Source of the DNA: Phyllobacteriaceae bacterium
Lineage (GTDB): Bacteria > Pseudomonadota > Alphaproteobacteria > Rhizobiales > Rhizobiaceae
Assembly: GCA_002708825.1 (NCBI GenBank)
Contig: PAPF01000013.1
Location: 27,296 to 91,295 of the forward strand
Length of the DNA: 64,000 bases
Direction: 5' to 3'
Under the pieces are notes generated by a model. The model was not told the DNA's origin. It did not search any database and saw nothing but the letters and a program-made list of their open reading frames with translations. How positions within the stretch are numbered: the first letter of the stretch is position 1; every line of letters begins with the position of its first letter. The translations under genes were made by a program, and so were the position numbers. Shown here piece after piece: positions 53,790 through 61,372 of this stretch.

Positions 53790-54857
53790 TCACTTGATCT
53801 GGTCCATCGTGTAGTAGCCGGAACCGATCAGGATCTGCTCCCAGTTCGACGCATCGACCGCCACCGGTTCCAGCAGGTAGGAAGGAACCACCTTGACGCC
53901 GTTGTCATAGGTCGAGGTGTCGTTGATCTCCGGCTCGCCGCCCTGCAACAGGGCTTCCACCATGCCAACCGTCACGCGGGCCAGTTCGCGGGTATCCTTG
54001 AAGATCGTGGAATACTGCTCGCCCGCGAGGATCGACTTGACCGACGGAACTTCCGCATCCTGGCCGGTCACGATCGGCATCTTGAGGTCGCCGGAACCGT
54101 AGCCCACGCCCTTCAGTGAGGAAAGGATGCCGATGGAGAGACCGTCATAGGGCGAAAGCACGCCGTGCACCTGCTTGTCGGTGTAATTGGCCGACAGCAG
54201 GTTGTCCATGCGCGCCTGCGCCACCGCGCCGTCCCAGCGCAGCGTGCCCACCGTGTCCATGCCCATCTGGCCCGACACGATCTCGATCTCGCCGGCGTCA
54301 ATCATCGGCTGCAGCACGCTCATCGCGCCGTTGTAGAAGAAGTAGGCATTGTTGTCGTCCGGCGAACCGCCGAACAGTTCCACGTTCCACGGCTTGGTGT
54401 CGGGGAAGCGCTCCTTCAGGCCCTGCACCAGCGACGACGCCTGCTGCACGCCCACCTTGAAGTTGTCGAACGTGGCGTAATAGTCGACGTCCCCGCTGTC
54501 ACGGATGAGGCGGTCATAGGCGATGACCTTGATCCCGGACGCCGCCGCGTTTTCAAGCGCGTTGGAAAGCGTCGTGCCGTCGATGGCCGCGATCACCAGC
54601 ACGTCCACGCCCTTGGTGATCATGTTCTCGATCTGGGCAAGCTGGTTGGGAATGTCGTCCTCGGCATATTGCAGGTCAGTCGTGTAGCCCGCAGCCTCGA
54701 ACTGCTTGACCATCGAATCGCCGTCGGAAATCCAGCGCGCCGACGACTTTGTCGGCATGGCGATGCCGACGGTACCCTTGTCCTGCGCCACGGCCGGGCC
54801 GGCCAGGACGCTGGCGCCGACGACAAGCGACGCCATTGCGGAAATCAGTTTCCTCAT
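53790..54857 (-). CDS. chvE: Periplasmic sugar-binding protein ChvE
   Basis: 355 residues from ATG 54857 (GGGAGG six bases upstream; the longer frame starts in the promoter). Signal peptide about 1-25 ([15 protein letters not shown]). The mature protein begins [27 protein letters not shown] and includes [32 protein letters not shown] and [20 protein letters not shown], the ChvE/MmsE-type galactose-xylose-arabinose binder pattern. In Agrobacterium ChvE also signals sugar presence to VirA; no vir genes are seen here. It is first gene of the uptake-catabolism operon. Confidence 0.92.
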   Translation of the reverse strand: MRKLISAMASLVVGASVLAGPAVAQDKGTVGIAMPTKSSARWISDGDSMVKQFEAAGYTTDLQYAEDDIPNQLAQIENMITKGVDVLVIAAIDGTTLSNALENAAASGIKVIAYDRLIRDSGDVDYYATFDNFKVGVQQASSLVQGLKERFPDTKPWNVELFGGSPDDNNAYFFYNGAMSVLQPMIDAGEIEIVSGQMGMDTVGTLRWDGAVAQARMDNLLSANYTDKQVHGVLSPYDGLSIGILSSLKGVGYGSGDLKMPIVTGQDAEVPSVKSILAGEQYSTIFKDTRELARVTVGMVEALLQGGEPEINDTSTYDNGVKVVPSYLLEPVAVDASNWEQILIGSGYYTMDQIK

Positions 54858-54973
54858 CGAATTCCTCCCGAGAGAACGATGCGCGCCGCCGGCATTTTTG
54901 GGCTCCGGCATGCGCGCCCTGTTGGCGGACCGTCTCGATCCGCCGGCAGGTTAAGGACCGGACGGCTTGCATT

Positions 54974-55013
54974 TCAATTGCACAAATTGACATTCTGCAT
55001 ATCAAATTCGATA
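54974..55013. promoter_or_regulatory. Two inverted repeats in the chvE/gbpR divergent promoter
   Basis: TCAATT-GCACA-AATTGA (54974-54990, perfect 6-bp arms) and TATC-AAATTC-GATA (55000-55013) lie in the AT-rich part of the 165-base gap. They are of the dyad type bound by LysR regulators and are placed to control chvE and gbpR together. Assignment to GbpR is inference from position. Confidence 0.6.
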
Positions 55014-55022
55014 AGTCTCACC

Positions 55023-55970
55023 ATGCAGAATCTCGCGAACCGCCTCCAGATCCGCGATTTCCGCCTTGTCCGCGCCATCGCGGAAACAGGCCAGCTTGCC
55101 CTTGCGGCCGAACAGCTCGGCATGACCCAGCCGGCGGCCTCGCGCCTGCTTGCCGCCATCGAGCGCACCATGGGCGCCCCCGCCTTCCTGCGTCATCCCA
55201 GGGGCATGACCATGACACCGCTCGGCGAAATCCTGGCCCGCAACGCCGTCACCCTTCTCAACGGCATGGAGCAGACCACCCGCGAAGTGGAAGCGGTCGG
55301 CGCGGGCCGCGCCGGCACCATCCGCGTCGGCTCGGTCACCGGGGGTGCCGTCGCCCATGTCGTGCCCGCCATCCAGCGGCTCAAGCGCGATGCGGCCCAC
55401 GCCGACATCCACATCGATGTCGCCCCCAGCGACGTGCTGATCGACGGCCTGTTGCGTGGCGACTATGACTTCGTGCTTTCGCGTGTGCCGCCCGGCACGG
55501 ACGCGCGGCAGTTCATCGTCCGGCGCGGCCGGGTGGAGGTGATCCATTTCATGATCCGCCGCGATCATCCGCTCAACAGCGCGCGTCCCGTGGCGCTTGA
55601 GGCGCTGGAAGGCTATGAGTGGGTGGTCCAGGCGCCGCACACCCCGATGCGCCAGGCCGTCGAGGAAGCCTTCATCGCAAGGGGCATCCCGCTTCCCGGC
55701 GAGATCGTCAATTCGACCTCCCTCCTCGTGATGATCGCCTATCTGGCCTCGACGGATGCCATTGCCCCCGTCTCGCGCGAAGTGGCCGACCTCATCGGCG
55801 CGGGCGATGCGGCCAGCGGTTTCGCGCGCCTCGAACCCGCCGAACCGGTCATCGTCAATCCCTATCACCTGATCGCCCGCAAGAACCATGCGCCAAGCCC
55901 GCTGGCCGCCAGGCTCTGGGACCTGATCCGCGCCGGCCTGGCCGGCGAGACGGAAGAGGACCAGGCCTGA
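55023..55970 (+). CDS. gbpR: LysR-family regulator GbpR
   Basis: 315 residues from ATG 55023; the same frame is open upstream across chvE but is antisense there. The helix-turn-helix reads FRLVRAIAETGQLALAAEQLGMTQPAASRLLAAIER over about residues 13-48, followed by the effector domain (VAPSDVLIDGLLRGDYDFVLSRVPPGTDARQF). Its position, divergent from chvE, is that of Agrobacterium gbpR, the galactose-responsive regulator of the binding protein gene. A role in the shikimate genes that follow on the same strand cannot be excluded. Confidence 0.88.
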   Translation: MQNLANRLQIRDFRLVRAIAETGQLALAAEQLGMTQPAASRLLAAIERTMGAPAFLRHPRGMTMTPLGEILARNAVTLLNGMEQTTREVEAVGAGRAGTIRVGSVTGGAVAHVVPAIQRLKRDAAHADIHIDVAPSDVLIDGLLRGDYDFVLSRVPPGTDARQFIVRRGRVEVIHFMIRRDHPLNSARPVALEALEGYEWVVQAPHTPMRQAVEEAFIARGIPLPGEIVNSTSLLVMIAYLASTDAIAPVSREVADLIGAGDAASGFARLEPAEPVIVNPYHLIARKNHAPSPLAARLWDLIRAGLAGETEEDQA

Positions 55971-56070
55971 CGCGCCACGCCATATTGGAAATCGCGCCGA
56001 TTGCGGCTATGCCGTCTGGAACCGCGGCCCTGCCGCGCAACCTGGCCCAAAGCGGTGAAAGGCGTCGTCC

Positions 56071-56508
56071 GTGTCCAAGCTTGTCTACATTCTCAACGGT
56101 CCGAATCTGAACCTGCTCGGCAAGCGGCAGCCCGAGATCTACGGCCGCGAAACGCTCGCCGACGTCGAGGCGCGCTGCCGCGAGGTCGCCGCCGGTTTCG
56201 GTCTTGAGATCCGCCTCATGCAGTCCAATGCCGAACACCAGATCATCGACTGGATCCACGAGGCCCGCGAGCAGGCGGCAGGCATCGTCATCAATCCGGC
56301 CGCCTTCACCCATACGTCGGTCGCCATCCTCGACGCGCTCAACGCCTTCGACGGTCCCGTGATCGAGATACACATATCGCAGGTGCACAAGCGCGAAGCC
56401 TTCCGCCACCATTCCTATGTGTCGCACCGCGCTGACGCGGTGATGGCCGGTTTCGGCGTGGAAGGCTATGAGTTGGCCGTGCGCCGCATGGGCACGCTGC
56501 TCGCCTGA
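56071..56508 (+). CDS. aroQ: Type II 3-dehydroquinate dehydratase
   Basis: 145 residues from a GTG start (GAAAGG eight bases upstream). All type II dehydroquinase motifs are present: [20 protein letters not shown] with the catalytic Tyr, [32 protein letters not shown] and [20 protein letters not shown] with the catalytic His. It dehydrates 3-dehydroquinate to 3-dehydroshikimate. Pairing with a shikimate dehydrogenase-like gene 27 bases downstream, away from biosynthetic aro genes, suggests quinate/shikimate catabolism rather than biosynthesis. Confidence 0.92.
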   Translation: MSKLVYILNGPNLNLLGKRQPEIYGRETLADVEARCREVAAGFGLEIRLMQSNAEHQIIDWIHEAREQAAGIVINPAAFTHTSVAILDALNAFDGPVIEIHISQVHKREAFRHHSYVSHRADAVMAGFGVEGYELAVRRMGTLLA

Positions 56509-56535
56509 GCACCGGTCAGGAAACGAACGAACCGG

Positions 56536-57372
56536 ATGATCATTTCAGGCCACACCCGCTTCATCGCCCATCTCGGCGTTCCCACCGAAAGCTTCAAGGC
56601 GCCGATGATCTACAATCCGTGGTTCGAGGCGCGCGGCATCGACGCCGTCGTGGTTCCCATGGGCTGCGAGGCGGATGATTTCGCGGCCTTCCTGCCGCTG
56701 CTGTTCCGCATGCGCAACATCGCCGGCGCACTCATCACCATGCCCCACAAGGTGTCCGTGGTCGGTCTCCTCGACGAAACGAGTACCACCGTGAAGGTCT
56801 GCGGCGCCTGCAACGCCGTGAAGCGCGACAGCGCCGGACGCCTTGTCGGCGACATGTTCGACGGTGAGGGTTTCGTGCGCGGCGTGCTGGCAAAGGGCCG
56901 CACGATCGCGGGCACCTCGGCGCTGGTGGTTGGTGCGGGCGGTGTCGGCTCGGCCATTGCCGCATCCCTTGCCGGTGCCGGTGCCGCGCGGCTCTGCCTT
57001 TTCGACACCCGCGCCGAAAGCGCCGAACGGCTGGCAGCCAGCCTGAAGGCGCACTACCCGGCGCTCACCATCGTCACCGGCTCCAGCGATCCTGAGGGCC
57101 ATGACATCGTGGTCAACGCCACGCCGCTCGGCATGACGGCAGGCGACCCCCTGCCCATGGACATGGACCGCTTGGCGCCCGCCACCTTTGTCGGCGAAGT
57201 GGTGATGAAACAGGAAGAGACGCCCTTTCTGGCGGCTGCCCGGACGCGCGGCTGCATGACCCAGGTCGGCACGGACATGCTGTTCGAGCAGATTCCCGCC
57301 TATCTGGAATTCTTCGGCTATCCCTCCGCGACCGCCGGCGAACTGCGCGACCTCGCCACCATCCGTTACTGA
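56536..57372 (+). CDS. Shikimate/quinate dehydrogenase-like protein
   Basis: 278 residues. The substrate-domain opening GHTRFIAHLGVPTESFKAPMIYNPWFEARGIDAVVVPM, the catalytic Lys in ITMPHKVSVVGLLDE and the Asp in GDMFDGEGFVRGV (usually GxNTDGxGF) are recognisable. The Rossmann loop GAGGVGSAIAASL follows. It is not the standard AroE spelling, and the NPWF/MFDG differences fit the catabolic quinate/shikimate or aminoshikimate dehydrogenase-like groups. It is probably cotranscribed with aroQ. The cofactor preference (NAD or NADP) is not clear. Confidence 0.85.
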   Translation: MIISGHTRFIAHLGVPTESFKAPMIYNPWFEARGIDAVVVPMGCEADDFAAFLPLLFRMRNIAGALITMPHKVSVVGLLDETSTTVKVCGACNAVKRDSAGRLVGDMFDGEGFVRGVLAKGRTIAGTSALVVGAGGVGSAIAASLAGAGAARLCLFDTRAESAERLAASLKAHYPALTIVTGSSDPEGHDIVVNATPLGMTAGDPLPMDMDRLAPATFVGEVVMKQEETPFLAAARTRGCMTQVGTDMLFEQIPAYLEFFGYPSATAGELRDLATIRY

Positions 57373-57486
57373 GCGGGGTCCGGCTTCAACGGTACTGGAC
57401 AACGCCACGTCGCGACCGCAACATCCCCTTCAGAAAAGAAGGACGAGCCGGACAGATCCGGCCGCGCAAAGCCGGGAGGGCACTTC

Positions 57487-59214
57487 ATGACACACATCGC
57501 CGCGGATGCGAAAGAAACCGCGCGCCCCTTCGGCGCGCCGCTGGATGGCCTGTCACATGTCGTCGGCCCGGTCGATGAACCCTTGTGGGAAAAGACGATT
57601 CCGCAGGTGCTCGCCGAGACTGCCACCCGCTTCCCTGACCGCGAGGCCGTGATCTTTCGCGCCCAGGGCATCCGCCGCACCTGGTCGCAATTCGCCGCCG
57701 AGGTCGACCGCTTGGCCGCCGGCTTTCTGGCGCTCGGCCTCGAAAAGGGCGACCGCGTCGGCGTCTGGTCGCCCAACCGCCACGAATGGGTGCTGACCCA
57801 GTTCGCCACCGCGCGTATCGGCGTCATCCTCGTCAACATCAATCCGGCCTACCGGCTGTCCGAACTGGAATTCGCCCTCAACAAGGTCGGATGCAAGGCG
57901 CTCGTGACTGCCCAAAGTTTCAAGACATCCGACTATATCGGCATGATCCGCACGCTTGCCCCGGAACTGGAGACGAGTGAACCGGGCCGGCTGCAATCGA
58001 AGACCCTGCCGCACCTCAAATGGGTCATCGCCATGGCCGACGAGGCCGGTCCCGGAATCCTGTCCTTTCCTGCACTCATGACAATGGGCGGCGACGCGGA
58101 AGCGGCACGCCTCGATGCCATCACCGCGACACTGGACCCGAACGAAGCCATCAACATCCAGTTCACCTCCGGCACGACGGGGGCGCCCAAGGGCGCCACG
58201 CTCACCCATCGCAACATCGTCAACAATGGCCGCTTCGTCACCGGGCGCATCAATTTCACCGAAGCCGACCGGCTCTGCATCCCCGTTCCGCTCTACCATT
58301 GCTTCGGCATGGTCATGGGCGTGCTCGGCTGCACAGCCTGGGGATCGGCGATGATCTTCCCGGGCGAAGGCTTCGACGCCGAACCCGCGCTCGACGCGCT
58401 CGAGGCCGAACGCTGCACCGCCTGCTACGGCGTGCCGACCATGTTCATCGCCATGCTCGAAGCGCTGAAGACGCGACCGCGCGACCTGTCCGCCATGCGC
58501 ACCGGCGTCATGGCCGGCGCGCCCTGCCCCGAACAGGTCATGCGCCGGGTCAACGCCGACATGAACATGCCCGAGGTCACCATCTGCTATGGCATGACGG
58601 AAACCTCGCCGGTCTCGTTCCAGAGTTTCGTCGACGATCCGACGGACAAGCGCTGCGCCACGGTCGGGCGCATCCATCCGCATCTGGAAGTGAAGATCGT
58701 GAACGAGAAAGGCGAAACGCTGCCCGTCGGCGAACAGGGCGAACTGTGCACCAAGGGCTATTCGGTGATGCTCGGCTATTGGGATGAACCGGAGCGTACC
58801 GCCGAATCGCTCCGCGACGGCTGGATGCATACCGGCGACCTCGCCCGCATCGACGCGGAGGGATTCTGCTCGATTACCGGACGCGTCAAGGACATGATCA
58901 TTCGCGGCGGCGAGAACGTCTACCCGCGCGAGATCGAGGAATTCCTCTTTCGCCATCCCAAGGTCAGCGCGGTCCAGGTCTTCGGCGTACCGGACGAGAA
59001 ATATGGCGAGATCGTCTGCGCCTGGATCATCCCGGCGCCCGGCGAAGCCGTCGATCCGGAGGAAATCCGCGCCTTCTGCCAGGGGCAGATCGCCCACTAC
59101 AAGATCCCGGCCCATGTCCGCGTCGTCGACGAACTGCCGATGACGATCACCGGCAAGCCGCAGAAGTTCATCATGCGCGACCGGATGGCGGACATGCTCG
59201 CGTCCGGCAGTTGA
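57487..59214 (+). CDS. AMP-forming fatty-acyl-CoA synthetase
   Basis: 575 residues, ANL superfamily. Phosphate loop FTSGTTGAPKGATLTH, CYGMTETSPVSFQ, GWMHTGDLARIDAEGF, RVKDMIIRGGENVYPREIEEF and the C-terminal TITGKPQKFIMRDRM mark an active medium/long-chain acyl-CoA synthetase of the AMP-binding group typical of proteobacteria. It starts 114 bases after the shikimate dehydrogenase-like gene, so it may have its own promoter. It is a different subtype from the 10972-12603 ligase, sharing motifs but not length or N-terminus. Confidence 0.92.
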   Translation: MTHIAADAKETARPFGAPLDGLSHVVGPVDEPLWEKTIPQVLAETATRFPDREAVIFRAQGIRRTWSQFAAEVDRLAAGFLALGLEKGDRVGVWSPNRHEWVLTQFATARIGVILVNINPAYRLSELEFALNKVGCKALVTAQSFKTSDYIGMIRTLAPELETSEPGRLQSKTLPHLKWVIAMADEAGPGILSFPALMTMGGDAEAARLDAITATLDPNEAINIQFTSGTTGAPKGATLTHRNIVNNGRFVTGRINFTEADRLCIPVPLYHCFGMVMGVLGCTAWGSAMIFPGEGFDAEPALDALEAERCTACYGVPTMFIAMLEALKTRPRDLSAMRTGVMAGAPCPEQVMRRVNADMNMPEVTICYGMTETSPVSFQSFVDDPTDKRCATVGRIHPHLEVKIVNEKGETLPVGEQGELCTKGYSVMLGYWDEPERTAESLRDGWMHTGDLARIDAEGFCSITGRVKDMIIRGGENVYPREIEEFLFRHPKVSAVQVFGVPDEKYGEIVCAWIIPAPGEAVDPEEIRAFCQGQIAHYKIPAHVRVVDELPMTITGKPQKFIMRDRMADMLASGS

Positions 59215-59311
59215 ACAGCGGACCTGGCGACGGCCCGACGGTGAGACGGAACATGGACAGAACCATGCACCGCCATGCGGCATTTGCATGCCTGATGTGC
59301 AGAAACCGCTC

Positions 59312-59340
59312 TTGTTGCAGCGCAACATAAGGACTATCTC
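59312..59340 (+). promoter_or_regulatory. Promoter of the DUF3563 micro-gene
   Basis: TTGTTG at 59312-59317, a 17-base spacer and TATCTC at 59335-59340 form a fair sigma-70-type promoter. It lies 30 bases before the start codon. Confidence 0.5.
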
Positions 59341-59369
59341 CGCCTCGATTACGAAAAGGAAGAAATCCT

Positions 59370-59513
59370 ATGTTCATGAAACGCATCTCGGCCCTGTTCG
59401 CCAATGCCCGCGCCCGCTCCACCCAGGATGCATGGCTTGCGCAGTCGAGTTCCATTGAAGACCTGGAGCGCCGCCAGCGCGAGATCCTGCGCGCCCGCTT
59501 CTCGGGTTGGTAA
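59370..59513 (+). CDS. DUF3563-family micro-protein
   Basis: A 47-residue reading frame. It begins MFMKRISALFANARAR and contains DAWLAQSSSIEDLERRQREI. The (A/Y)LAxSxDxxDLERRxRE core is that of the small DUF3563 proteins found in alpha- and betaproteobacteria. AAAGGA stands nine bases before the ATG, and a promoter is visible upstream. It is basic, lacks a membrane segment, and probably folds as a short helix. Function is unknown. It is followed by a perfect hairpin and then the predicted small RNA gene. Confidence 0.82.
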   Translation: MFMKRISALFANARARSTQDAWLAQSSSIEDLERRQREILRARFSGW

Positions 59514-59526
59514 GGTAGCCAAGCCA

Positions 59527-59549
59527 AGCCATGCACCACATGCATGGCT
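59527..59549. repeat. Perfect hairpin after the DUF3563 gene
   Basis: AGCCATGCA, loop CCACA and TGCATGGCT form a perfect 9-bp stem 14 bases after the stop codon. No T-run follows, so it may protect the 3' end or bind a protein. A second dyad, ATTGTTG-N7-CAACAAT (59567-59587), lies in the small RNA promoter. Confidence 0.6.
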
Positions 59550-59567
59550 GCATTGCACAATCAGCTA

Positions 59568-59596
59568 TTGTTGCATTGCACAACAATCAGCATATT
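59568..59596 (+). promoter_or_regulatory. Predicted small RNA promoter
   Basis: TTGTTG at 59568-59573, a 17-base spacer and CATATT at 59591-59596. The -35 and spacer are overlapped by the dyad ATTGTTG-N7-CAACAAT, a possible operator. Confidence 0.5.
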
Positions 59597-59602
59597 CGAA
59601 CC

Positions 59603-59757
59603 AACGAAGCGGCGGCAAGCTTCCGGCGCTTCCCGGGTTCTCCTCCGGTCCATCCTCCTCCCAGGACCGGTGAGACCAGACGGCCCATCCTCTTCCCAGG
59701 GCCGTGTGCGAAAAGCGGCGTCAGCGAACCTCCTCCCTCGCTGGCGCCGTTTTCGTT
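59603..59757 (+). ncRNA. Alpha-r14-type small RNA with three anti-Shine-Dalgarno loops
   Basis: Three consecutive hairpins expose C-rich loops. Hairpin 1: CCGGTCC (59645-59651), loop ATCCTCCTCCCA, GGACCGG (59664-59670). Hairpin 2: ACGGCCC (59680-59686), loop ATCCTCTTCCCA, GGGCCGT (59699-59705). Hairpin 3: a 16-bp stem with two wobble pairs (59712-59727 with 59738-59753), loop ACCTCCTCCC, then CGTTTTC, an intrinsic terminator. Stems 1 and 2 differ while their loops are nearly identical, which argues for a selected RNA. CCTCCTCCC pairs with ribosome binding sites. From memory, this three-hairpin, CCUCCUCCC design is that of alphaproteobacterial alpha-r14 RNAs (Sinorhizobium NfeR1) and resembles Rhodobacter CcsR. 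The 5' end rests on a weak promoter and may lie further right. Confidence 0.85.
59712..59757 (+). terminator. Intrinsic terminator of the small RNA
   Basis: Sixteen-base stem with two G-U pairs, loop ACCTCCTCCC and a TTTTCGTTTTC tail. It doubles as the third anti-Shine-Dalgarno hairpin. Confidence 0.85.
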
Positions 59758-59862
59758 TTCCTGCCACCATTTCCGTTCACGACAGCAAAGAAAGCCGTGA
59801 CCGCCCTTGCCAAGAAGCCGGCAAGGTCTGACACTTTGCTTGCCGATGCCCGGAGAAGCCCC

Positions 59863-60885
59863 ATGCACCGCCTTCGCAGCCCCCTTCTTGCAATCACCCT
59901 TTCCGTTCTGGCTTTCACCGGCGCCAGGGCAGCGTATCTGGACGACCGCTCGACGCCGGAGCGCCTGGTCGAAAGCCTTTACAACGCCCTTGCCAACAAG
60001 GAATTCGCCCGCGCCTGGTCCTATTTCGAGACCAAGCCTTCGGCGGATTTCGACACCTACGTCGCCGGCTTCGACGGCACGGAAACCGTCGCGGTCCGCA
60101 CAGGGCCTGCCGAAGCGGATGGCGCTGCGGGCACGACGCGCTGGCACGTGCCGGTGGCAATCCGGGCCACCGGGACAGACGGCAGCGAGACGGTTTTCGC
60201 CGGCTGCTATGTCGCCCGCCTCGCCAATCCGCAAATCCAGGGCGAACCCTATCGCCCGATGGCTTTCGAGGGCGCCCGGCTCGCGCTGTCCGATGCTCCC
60301 TTCGAGGAGGCCCTGCCCGCCGGATGCGGTGCCGGCGAGGCCTTGAGCGCGGACGAACGGCGCCTGCAGACCGTGCGCGACCGTTTCCGCGCAGAATGGG
60401 CCGGCAATTGCGACATGCAAGCCTCGGCAGACGGTCCGAAGGCCTGGCCGATCGATTTCAACTACATGAGCGACCTGGCCGATGCGCCCAAGCGCCGCGC
60501 ATGGCTCTACGGTTTCACCTGCCGCTATGCGGCCTACAACGTAGTCGATGTTTTCTACCAGTGGGACGAATCCGAAGGCCTTCGCCCGCTCGCCTTTGCG
60601 GAACCGGAACTCGATATCCGGTATGTCGATGACGATCCGGCCAGGCTCGATTCGATGATAATCATCGGCTTCCAGACCGCAGCGCAGCTCATCAATGCGC
60701 AATACGATCCGGACACCTACACGATCACATCCTTTTCCAAGTGGCGCGGCCTGGGGGATTCCTGGTCGGCCGGCAAATGGATCTTCCGGGGCGGTTCCTT
60801 TTCGCTCGTTCGCTTCGAGGTGGACCCGACCATGGATGAGAAGGACGAAGGCGTGATCGTTTTCGACAAGGATTCCGCTCCCTGA
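59863..60885 (+). CDS. Secreted DUF1176-like protein
   Basis: 340 residues from ATG 59863 (GGAG eight bases upstream; the longer frame runs through the small RNA terminator). A signal peptide covers residues 1-23 (RSPLLAITLSVLAFTGARA). An N-terminal domain of about 100 residues (STPERLVESLYNALANKEFARAWSYFE) looks NTF2/DUF4878-like. The C-terminal half ends SFSKWRGLGDSWSAGKWIFRGGSFSLVRF, resembling the end of DUF1176 proteins (KxRGLGDCG...W.WDG..F.L) with the Cys replaced. A periplasmic protein of unknown role. Confidence 0.72.
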   Translation: MHRLRSPLLAITLSVLAFTGARAAYLDDRSTPERLVESLYNALANKEFARAWSYFETKPSADFDTYVAGFDGTETVAVRTGPAEADGAAGTTRWHVPVAIRATGTDGSETVFAGCYVARLANPQIQGEPYRPMAFEGARLALSDAPFEEALPAGCGAGEALSADERRLQTVRDRFRAEWAGNCDMQASADGPKAWPIDFNYMSDLADAPKRRAWLYGFTCRYAAYNVVDVFYQWDESEGLRPLAFAEPELDIRYVDDDPARLDSMIIIGFQTAAQLINAQYDPDTYTITSFSKWRGLGDSWSAGKWIFRGGSFSLVRFEVDPTMDEKDEGVIVFDKDSAP

Positions 60886-60933
60886 ATCGAATTCTTCACG
60901 AACGGCTTCATCCAACTGGAAATCAAACGTCTT

Positions 60934-61353
60934 TCATTCGCCAAACCCGGCACCGCCCCGCCGCGGCTCAAGCCGGACAAGCCTTGAATCGAGGACAGCG
61001 GCCTGCCGGTGGACCACCGCTTTCTGGTAGTCCGGGTTCTTCACCATGTCGACGAAGGCCTGCACGGACGGATATTCGGCGATGAAGCAGATGTCCCAGC
61101 GCTCCTCCGCCGGGCCGATAAGCATCAGTTCGAAGGATCCGCTCCAGGCGATGCGCCCGCCGACGCCGCGGAAGACCGGACCGCTTTCCCGGCCATAGGC
61201 CGCATAGGCTTCCTTGCCCGTCGCCTCGCGGCCGTCCGGATAGGCCGCCCTGTCGCGCAGGCGCACGAGGTTGAGCATGTGGACCGGCCCTTCGCGGTCC
61301 ATCCGCCGGAATTCGCCGAATGTCTCGCGCGTCGGATCGATATGGCCAGTCAT
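60934..61353 (-). CDS. DUF1330 family protein
   Basis: 139 residues. GPVHMLNLVRLRDRAAYPDGREATGKEAYAAYGRESGPVF and WDICFIAEYPSVQAFVDMVKNPDYQKAVVHRQAAVLDSRLVRLEP are the DUF1330 ferredoxin-like (ABM-related) fold sequence. GGAGGGACC directly precedes the ATG. The protein is cytosolic and its function is not established; family members occur widely in proteobacteria. It follows the secreted hydrolase gene by 19 bases on the same strand. Confidence 0.88.
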   Translation of the reverse strand: MTGHIDPTRETFGEFRRMDREGPVHMLNLVRLRDRAAYPDGREATGKEAYAAYGRESGPVFRGVGGRIAWSGSFELMLIGPAEERWDICFIAEYPSVQAFVDMVKNPDYQKAVVHRQAAVLDSRLVRLEPRRGGAGFGE

Positions 61354-61372
61354 GGTCCCTCCTTCTCCAGGT

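Larger units (their letters stand above)
59514..59862. other. 349-base intergenic region: hairpin, dyad, small RNA promoter, small RNA and gene leader
   Basis: No protein-coding gene is convincing here. From left to right it holds the DUF3563 3' hairpin (59527-59549), the direct repeat TGCATTGCACAA (in the 59550s and again near 59572), the ATTGTTG/CAACAAT dyad, a predicted promoter (59568-59596) and the three-hairpin small RNA (59603-59757). About 100 bases of leader to the DUF1176-like gene follow; I see no clear promoter for that gene. Confidence 0.7.

Noticed and set aside
54165..55022. Extension of gbpR upstream by 286 codons
   Set aside because: It is antisense to chvE and crosses the divergent promoter. 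The LysR helix-turn-helix starts right after ATG 55023.
59541..59600. TGCATTGCACAA direct repeats as a transposon end or origin
   Set aside because: Only two short copies in a promoter region, with no target duplication or associated gene; better explained as promoter/operator sequence.
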